Positions 7,701 through 11,875 of a stretch of 11,875 nt of DNA are shown one piece after another. Position numbers and translations under genes: made by a program. Source of the stretch: Bacteriovoracaceae bacterium (GTDB taxonomy: Bacteria > Bdellovibrionota > Bacteriovoracia > Bacteriovoracales > Bacteriovoracaceae); the NCBI GenBank assembly GCA_947442115.1, contig CANEVK010000050.1, forward strand, positions 1 through 11,875, read 5' to 3'. Positions within the stretch are counted from its first letter, which is position 1; each line of letters opens with the position of its first letter. Under the pieces are notes generated by a model that made no database searches, had not been told where the DNA came from, and saw only the letters and a program-made list of their open reading frames with translations.

Positions 7701-8503
7701 CCATAATAGCCTCTGACCACGAATGGAAAAGGAGCATTGACAGAACCCATAGGGATATTAAGAGCGGTAACTGTTTCATCATCAACATGGAGAATACCCC
7801 GCTCTTTCATGACTGAAGCATTCTCAGGATTAACTTGGACGCAAAAAGTTTCTAAATCCTCTTCACTTTCCAATGTAGTCATCGCTCCGTTGAGTTTTCT
7901 GAATGAGGGAAGTACAATTTTGAGTGAAGTAAAATAGCCTCGGTTGAGCTTTGAATCTGAATTCGTTAGATCATATTCACAGGACGAGAGAGGATTTGCC
8001 CCATCATTGAGCTCTAAGACTGATGGAAGCTTATTACAAATTTCCATCTCAAGTTCTGGGAAGGTATCAATTAGAGGATATCCGGTGATTCCAAAATTTG
8101 TTGATCTTAAAGCATGTCCACCGGTAAAAGTGGCACTCTCGCAATTTTCCTTTGTCAGCACCAGACTCAAGTTCACTTCAGATCCATCTAGGTTCACTGA
8201 AGACTGAGCACACCTAGCAGCCCCAGAAAGCCCATATCCATTCCCGACCCCATCCCACGCCACTGCATAGAAGGTCCAGTTACCATTTTGAAGGTTTTCA
8301 CTGAAGCTCGATCCACTTATGACCTGTCCTATACTTTTTCCATTTGGTCCATAAGCATACAAATAGACTCCGCCCTCACCAAGTTCGCCTAAATTAGAAG
8401 TAAAATTTGCTGCTGTCACCTCAATACGAGTCGGGGTCACTTCATGCCTTGAACAACCATTAAAAATAAAAAATGTGAATAGGAGTAAAATGAATTTATC
8501 CAT
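4742..8503 (-). CDS. Large GLUG-repeat lipoprotein with duplicated beta-helix-like modules
   Basis: The 1253-residue product starts with a lipoprotein signal ending in a lipobox (IFNGC, acylated Cys17). Residues 25-120 look like an Ig- or transthyretin-like beta domain. Two related modules follow. Module A begins with C320 and C350, then KLMADINF (D374), and GLUG-type repeats (VGGLVG/IGGLVG/VGGLIG) near 492, 523, 552, 580 and 618. Module B begins with C754 and C777, then KLMRDLDF (D801), and repeats near 932, 985, 1025, 1067, 1102 and 1135. The second Cys to Asp spacing is 24 residues in both. GLUG repeats occur in extracellular adhesin-like and IgA-peptidase-type proteins and probably form a beta-helix, so a surface structural or adhesive role is likely. 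A TGA lies in frame six bases before the ATG, fixing the start, although the Shine-Dalgarno is weak. It is coupled to the signalling gene downstream and divergent from the FecR gene. Confidence 0.88.
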   Translation of the reverse strand: MDKFILLLFTFFIFNGCSRHEVTPTRIEVTAANFTSNLGELGEGGVYLYAYGPNGKSIGQVISGSSFSENLQNGNWTFYAVAWDGVGNGYGLSGAARCAQSSVNLDGSEVNLSLVLTKENCESATFTGGHALRSTNFGITGYPLIDTFPELEMEICNKLPSVLELNDGANPLSSCEYDLTNSDSKLNRGYFTSLKIVLPSFRKLNGAMTTLESEEDLETFCVQVNPENASVMKERGILHVDDETVTALNIPMGSVNAPFPFVVRGYYGSECEDEHPTGLKDIFLTKGRLENTAQVKPVVAISSGVSKGKLYLETPDSDICNYPRTLINPNPEDPQFSAGVGTLHVPFIICNASQFNSIANNDSHLSSHFKLMADINFSDGLFFGGVTPVGDSGAWDLTPSDFTGTFNGGSKKLSHFLINSSTTINKLGLFRRLNSAFVKNLSIDNAGMMANCDSICDSFGLLAGEAINSHLENIFVTGHVGAEGDQVIVEKVGGVVGSVNVGTLKNIFANISVSAHGDSGSLQIGGLVGLLDSSILTQSAAKGEVRAKELENVGGLVGSSSNSSTLSELHFQGRIEGFNKVGGLVGELNSSTLSHSYAFGLVEARDDNQISPAAGYGYVGGLIGTGTSTSTLSHNFFTHGDVKSYEYIASRSIYGNFAGTCTNSFGRVGPGNTSFTNGTCGDRTLDDLQSVSNFTHEGSPTVEVPVANTAGDSAKKFFVASADAYSSNSLFYDYPRLKWELNFENKIPFLKRPCSSLLAPSSAPTGSGTATDPYKVCQIEQLYGATSSWNDGTKYYKLMRDLDFDFSFPATASVGLGRAGVMGAKFDGNKKHFFNIQFQNSTSSSTGFSGLWNTILSTGQISKLNLSLVRRSFLNPGAGISITTPLQYNTGLIASENSGVIEHIKIMDASIDVSQLRFSSNIGGSDPNFEVNVGGLVGRNLGTIQHTEGNPHIEFFKPTQSSCSGSPSIDEGCLFNNLHHWDNTKIGGIAGLNQGIISNSRTWMHLYLDANTSEHSFNLGNNDYLALGALAGENLSSTVTNGIIKESTSVLTFELNQPNSSIYGNYYLGGAIGKNNGKAENIQTYSEVDFSLIAPSGDSRYAAIGGVIGKNIGLGTLSKSMSEMNPLAITMTEVTVGGLIGKNYNSTGLPSNSNLCSYQFSQFNPEKMEFASSGGTGVISDSSRCLDLETFEIVVEQDVLILSDNVDYASKTLNLEGWSFVNDFFDLSSTAIWLVDPGSNKIELRGDVGLPEN

Positions 8504-8523
8504 GTCTCAAGACGCTCTATAAG

Positions 8524-8543
8524 GTTCAAATTCATTTTTGAAC
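8524..8543. promoter_or_regulatory. Palindrome in the divergent control region, possible operator
   Basis: GTTCAAA (8524-8530) and TTTGAAC (8537-8543) are exact inverted copies separated by 6 bp. The centre lies about 30 bp upstream of the lipoprotein start, where its promoter would be expected, and upstream of the FecR promoter. A dimeric repressor or activator site is plausible; a leader hairpin is an alternative. Confidence 0.4.
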
Positions 8544-8592
8544 TATCTGACGTATCGGTTTAACAAAGACATTCTTAAAAGAAACCCTTAAT

Positions 8593-8651
8593 CCGAACAT
8601 TACACTCTGGTATAAAAACAAAAAGAACCTTTCAATTTTGTACCGAACATT
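8593..8651 (+). repeat. 9-bp direct repeat flanking the FecR promoter
   Basis: CCGAACATT occurs at 8593-8601 and again at 8643-8651, exactly 50 bp apart, about five helical turns. The copies lie on either side of the putative extended -10 at 8608-8616, so both would face the same side of the DNA around the start of transcription. This could be a paired binding site for one regulator. Confidence 0.45.
8608..8616 (+). promoter_or_regulatory. Extended -10 promoter for the FecR/TPR genes
   Basis: TGGTATAAA matches an extended -10 element (TGn followed by TATAAA). The -35 position 17 bp upstream is TTAATC, a poor match, which is tolerated by extended -10 promoters. Transcription would start near 8623, leaving a leader of about 67 nt before the proposed AUU start at 8690. 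Confidence 0.45.
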
Positions 8652-8680
8652 CCGAAAACAAACTGAAGAGACGTACCTGC

Positions 8681-8692
8681 GAGGTCTTTATT
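8681..8692 (+). promoter_or_regulatory. Shine-Dalgarno and rare AUU start of the FecR gene
   Basis: GAGG (8681-8684) is followed by a 5-nt spacer and ATT at 8690. Starting there gives a textbook signal peptide, whereas the nearest conventional start, GTG at 8759, lies after the signal and has no Shine-Dalgarno. No ATG, GTG or TTG is in frame between the upstream stop (8576-8578) and 8759. Confidence 0.55.
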
Positions 8693-10171
8693 AAAATTTT
8701 ATTTGGTCTGACACTACTCCTTTTTACCCTTAAAACTTTTGCCCAGAGCAAAGTCGCTGTGGTCAAACTCATTCGAGGTGATGTTGTTTCACTTGAGTTG
8801 GGTAAACAAGTTTCCCTTAAATTAGGTGATTGGGTTCCTTCAGGTGCAGTTGTCAAAACGGCCGATAAAAGTTTTGTAAAACTTATTTTTTTAGATAAAT
8901 CCAGTATCAATATCGGGCCAAACTCCCAAATGAATATTGAAAAATTTGCTGGTGGTGAAGCTGGTGTTATTAATGTTGTAAAAGGCATGATCCGTTCCCA
9001 GGTGACAAAAGATCATTTGCAAAAATCAAAGGACAACTCAAAACTCTTTATCAAAACTCCTAATGCCGTTATGGGTATTCGTGGAACAGAGTTTACTGTA
9101 GGTGTTTCACAAAAACCTGGATTTGAACCTGTTACATCAGTCGTTATGATTGAAGGTGAAGTAAAATTTAATGATATTCCAAAGGGTCAAGAGCTTCCTC
9201 AATCCTCAGCTGATATGGATCGCTTCTTAAAAGATGGTGTTGCCGTTCATGGTGGTGAAGCTACGGCCGTGAACTCCAATAACCCAGGTCAGCCATTGGT
9301 TGAGCCTTTTAAATTAAGTCTTGAACAGTTAAATAATGTAGAAAAAACTGAAATCCCTGGTATGACTTCGGCCGAAGTTAAAACTGAAGCCCCAAAAAGT
9401 ATTCTACCAGCTGGACTTGAGGCAACGGTGGTGGCCAATAAACCAGAGATCAAAGAATCTTCTTCAGAGACTGTGGCAACGACTCCACCAGAATCAACAA
9501 AAACTCTGCCTGGTTCTATGATGGATCTGGCCACTGGAATCGTTCTTCCACCCAAAGAAGGTTCACAATTTGATGCTGTCACAGGGACCTTTGTTTCAAT
9601 GGGTGGCGGTGTCGCCAAAGTTAATCCGGATGGATCTCTAGCAACACCAGCTGGTGTTGAATTTTCTCCTAAGGGAAAAATTATTATTACAGTTGAGGCC
9701 CCAGCTTCAGATACACAGAATAAAGGAAAAGTTCTTCAGGTAGAGGTGACACCTCCTCCAGCGACACAACCGTCTAAAGCTTCTGTTGAGGCGATTGGGC
9801 AGGTGTTTCAACAAAATCCAAAGCTCGCTGAGCAAGTGGCCCAATCTGGAAATACATTCACGATCAACCAACTTGCACCTGCAGTTGCTGCCATGGCCGC
9901 TGCTTCAGTCCAAGGTCCTAAACCGGCCAGTGAAGGGCCTAACTCCATTCAGGCCCCAGCACCCGCCCTTAACTTGGCAACCATTCAACCTCAAGTCGCT
10001 CCCGTGAATGAAGTTTATAACCCTCAATTTGTCGGAAATCAGGGACTAAGTGACTTAGTCAACAACTCCACCAGCTACAATGCTCAAACTGGTACTGGAA
10101 CATCAAGTCAGATTATTCAACAGAATATGAATACCACTGATGTTAATGTCAGTATTGGCGTTGAGGACTAA
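8690..10171 (+). CDS. Secreted FecR-domain protein with Ala/Pro/Gln-rich tail
   Basis: The start is set at ATT 8690, giving 493 residues; a GTG start at 8759 would give 470 and lose the signal. With the AUU start, residues 1-18 read MKILFGLTLLLFTLKTFA and cleavage follows before Gln19, so the mature protein is periplasmic or secreted. Residues about 24-160 are a FecR domain: KLIRGDV, a LGDWVPSGAVVKT segment, FLDKSSINIGPNS, and the signature TPNAVMGIRGTEF (123-135). No sigma-factor gene or anti-sigma helix is present, so it is not a classical FecR sigma regulator; stand-alone secreted FecR domains are thought to act as envelope or matrix-binding modules. Residues 190-493 are low-complexity, rich in Pro, Ala, Gln, Thr and Val, and probably extended. 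The TPR-barrel gene follows after 47 bp with no terminator, suggesting one transcript. An ATG-to-ATT sequencing error is the main alternative to the rare start. Confidence 0.85.
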   Translation: MKILFGLTLLLFTLKTFAQSKVAVVKLIRGDVVSLELGKQVSLKLGDWVPSGAVVKTADKSFVKLIFLDKSSINIGPNSQMNIEKFAGGEAGVINVVKGMIRSQVTKDHLQKSKDNSKLFIKTPNAVMGIRGTEFTVGVSQKPGFEPVTSVVMIEGEVKFNDIPKGQELPQSSADMDRFLKDGVAVHGGEATAVNSNNPGQPLVEPFKLSLEQLNNVEKTEIPGMTSAEVKTEAPKSILPAGLEATVVANKPEIKESSSETVATTPPESTKTLPGSMMDLATGIVLPPKEGSQFDAVTGTFVSMGGGVAKVNPDGSLATPAGVEFSPKGKIIITVEAPASDTQNKGKVLQVEVTPPPATQPSKASVEAIGQVFQQNPKLAEQVAQSGNTFTINQLAPAVAAMAAASVQGPKPASEGPNSIQAPAPALNLATIQPQVAPVNEVYNPQFVGNQGLSDLVNNSTSYNAQTGTGTSSQIIQQNMNTTDVNVSIGVED

Positions 10172-10218
10172 GCTTTTTCTGCTAAAATAAACTTATTATA
10201 AAATATTTAAGGATCACC

Positions 10219-11875
10219 ATGGATCGAGTGATAGTTTTTGTCATAAGTTTATTAGTTTCTTTTAATCTTTTTTCATCAGTTGATACAAAAAAAGATCTTG
10301 AATCACTCTACCTTTCATTCAATCAAGCTGATTATGAAGAGGCCATCAAACAATCAGATAGTTTAATTCTCACTCTTGATATGCTCTCTCCAGTACCAGA
10401 AGCTCAGATAGGACTTATCTATTACTGGAGAGGACTAAGCTTTAACCGTAAAAAAGATTATGCCAAGGCCGTAGAGAGTTTAGAAAAATCAATTGAGCAC
10501 AAATTTAGCGCCCAAGATCTTATTTATGAGTATGCGAAGGCCTTGTATGGAACAGGAAATTTAAAAAAAGCTCAAACTCAGTTCAAACTTTCTATCGAGA
10601 AAAAGCTTAATATTTCTTTGTGTGAAGTCTATCTGGATCTCATCAATGAAGAACTTAAAATTGAAGAAATTGCAAAAGAAGAAAAAAGAGTCGCAGTCAC
10701 TCCACCAAAACCAATCACACCAAAGAAGACTGATCCAAAAATCATGAGCGAGATTAATCAAGACATCCTCAAGGCCAAGATTAAAATTGGAATGGATAAA
10801 GTCTATGAATCTTTTCAAACTGGACTATATGCTCGCTCCTCTCGTCTTCTTGAGGAATTAGAGACTGAATCAAAAAAATTCACTTCGGATGAACACGAAA
10901 TAAAAGGTCTTATCAAATACTGGCAAGGCTTGAGTTATAACCGCCAATTTGAATTTGCGGAATCAACTAAAGCTTTTGAAAATGCCATCAAACATGACTT
11001 TAAAGCCTCTGATTTATATTATGAATATGCCCAGGCGCTTTATGGGTCAGAAAGAATACCTGACGCCTTGGCCGCCTTTAAAACTTCAAATGACCAGAAA
11101 TTTAAAACAGGTGTTTGTCTTTATTATCTTGGGTTTCTTAACCAAGAAGAAGGCCGCACTACCGAGGCCAATACCTACTATCAAATGATTTCTACCCTTA
11201 GTGATGAGGAAAAGAAAGATGTTGAACAGGCAGCGCAGATGCAAATTGCAGACATGCAATTAAATCTGATTGAAAGTCGTCCTGATGCTATTCGTGGTGT
11301 CGAACTTGTGGTCATTCCTCAGTATAAAAAAGCGATTAAACTCAATGCGGAGTCTACTCTTGCAGGTGAAATGAATAAAAAAATCCGCGAGCTTCAACAA
11401 AAATATGAGCTCGTCCTATTCAAAATGAGAAATAATCGTCCCACTCAAGTTCCACCATATTTTCTACGATTCTCACTAGATAATGCTTTTGATGATAATG
11501 TTGTTTACTCAGCTGATGAAACAAACCTCGCGCAATCGGAAAAAGCCTCAGCCTTTACTAAGGCTGACATCATGGGACGCTACAGCCTATATTATAAAAA
11601 TATTATGAGTTTTTCCCCTGAACTCAGGATGAATCGTACTCAATACCACAATTCAAATAATAATATTCAGGCGAACAATAATTTTGCTCTTGTTCCTGCT
11701 CTCAGAACCGCCTATGAGCATACTTTATTTGAAAAACCCGCTTCTCACCTTTTAGACTATGATTATAACTACGCTCACCGTGATTTAAATTCTGAAGGTA
11801 AATTGGTATTTTCTTCTCGGACTCACACGTACATGGTAGGAGAGAGATTTAATTTCCTTACGCAAGGTGAATCTA
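10219..11875 (+). CDS. TPR protein with C-terminal beta-barrel-like region (runs off right edge)
   Basis: The frame is open for 552 codons from ATG 10219 to the right edge, so the C-terminus is missing. AAGGA (10209-10213) lies five bases upstream. Residues 1-20 are a signal peptide (MDRVIVFVISLLVSFNLFSS). Two TPR blocks follow, about 22-150 and 185-310, joined by a Pro/Lys linker (156-174). Residues 65-111 and 230-276 are a clear internal duplication (26 of 47 identical by eye, sharing GLSxNR and YEYAxALYG). From about 412 the sequence changes to alternating aromatic and polar residues (PPYFLRFSLDNAFDDN at 412-427, then YSLYYKN and YDYNYAH), which looks like the first strands of an outer-membrane beta-barrel. 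TPR plus barrel is the layout of Slam/DUF560-type proteins and of some polysaccharide exporters; I cannot tell which. The barrel call is from composition only. Confidence 0.85.
   Translation, partial: MDRVIVFVISLLVSFNLFSSVDTKKDLESLYLSFNQADYEEAIKQSDSLILTLDMLSPVPEAQIGLIYYWRGLSFNRKKDYAKAVESLEKSIEHKFSAQDLIYEYAKALYGTGNLKKAQTQFKLSIEKKLNISLCEVYLDLINEELKIEEIAKEEKRVAVTPPKPITPKKTDPKIMSEINQDILKAKIKIGMDKVYESFQTGLYARSSRLLEELETESKKFTSDEHEIKGLIKYWQGLSYNRQFEFAESTKAFENAIKHDFKASDLYYEYAQALYGSERIPDALAAFKTSNDQKFKTGVCLYYLGFLNQEEGRTTEANTYYQMISTLSDEEKKDVEQAAQMQIADMQLNLIESRPDAIRGVELVVIPQYKKAIKLNAESTLAGEMNKKIRELQQKYELVLFKMRNNRPTQVPPYFLRFSLDNAFDDNVVYSADETNLAQSEKASAFTKADIMGRYSLYYKNIMSFSPELRMNRTQYHNSNNNIQANNNFALVPALRTAYEHTLFEKPASHLLDYDYNYAHRDLNSEGKLVFSSRTHTYMVGERFNFLTQGES

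Noticed and set aside
7737..8207. Two plus-strand open frames opposite the lipoprotein gene
   Set aside because: They are antisense shadows of the lipoprotein N-terminal region, with no domain content and no credible ribosome-binding site.
8632..8988. A 118-codon minus-strand open frame across the FecR 5' region
   Set aside because: It overlaps the FecR signal peptide and domain, whose conserved motifs are clear. The minus-strand peptide has no recognisable domain.
9289..9618. A 109-codon minus-strand open frame inside the FecR gene
   Set aside because: It is opposite the low-complexity FecR tail, whose biased codon use favours long antisense frames; no motif was seen.
8759..10171. FecR gene starting at GTG 8759
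   Set aside because: This start removes the whole signal peptide and has no Shine-Dalgarno, while the frame stays open upstream with a well-placed GAGG and a hydrophobic leader.
8690..10171. FecR-type anti-sigma regulator of an iron-uptake system
   Set aside because: No ECF sigma factor or TonB receptor gene is near, and the protein has a cleavable signal peptide instead of a cytoplasmic anti-sigma domain and a membrane anchor.

Overview
The window looks like chromosomal DNA of a low-GC Gram-negative bacterium. It carries a lipoprotein with a lipobox, several Sec signal peptides, a protein with an apparent outer-membrane barrel, a GAF-PAS histidine kinase and an HD-GYP-like protein built on a receiver-like domain. 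This mix, with the AT-rich composition and many secreted hypothetical proteins, fits Bdellovibrionota (a Bdellovibrio/Bacteriovorax-like organism). That assignment is inference from gene style; there is no rRNA or marker gene here. No tRNA, rRNA, CRISPR array, insertion sequence or phage gene was found.

Layout. (1) Positions 1-1186, minus strand: a tight three-gene run of a small secreted protein, a small secreted coiled-coil protein, and the N-terminal 129 residues of a cupin-like protein cut by the left edge. (2) 1187-1378: a divergent regulatory region with an 11-bp direct repeat just before the next gene. (3) 1379-3408, plus strand: an HbpS/GlcG-family protein, then 2 bp later a soluble GAF-PAS histidine kinase with no linked response regulator. 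(4) 3410-8503, minus strand: a 1253-residue lipoprotein with two duplicated modules, each carrying GLUG-type repeats, followed with no gap by a protein with a degenerate receiver and a degenerate HD-GYP domain. The last gene of this pair ends 1 bp from the kinase stop codon. (5) 8504-8689: a divergent control region with a palindrome, a 9-bp direct repeat 50 bp apart and an extended -10 promoter. (6) 8690-11875, plus strand: a secreted FecR-domain protein that probably starts at an AUU codon, then a TPR protein with a C-terminal beta-barrel-like region that runs off the right edge.

How the genes may work together. The HbpS-like protein and the kinase look like a sensor pair, probably for a redox, heme or small-molecule signal in the cytoplasm. 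The large lipoprotein, the FecR protein and the TPR-barrel protein are all envelope proteins arranged around one divergent promoter region. The TPR-plus-barrel architecture next to a large lipoprotein resembles in outline the Slam-type surface lipoprotein translocators, so a surface-display locus is a reasonable but unproven reading. The degenerate signalling protein coupled to the lipoprotein could be its regulator. Every gap between genes is under 200 bp.
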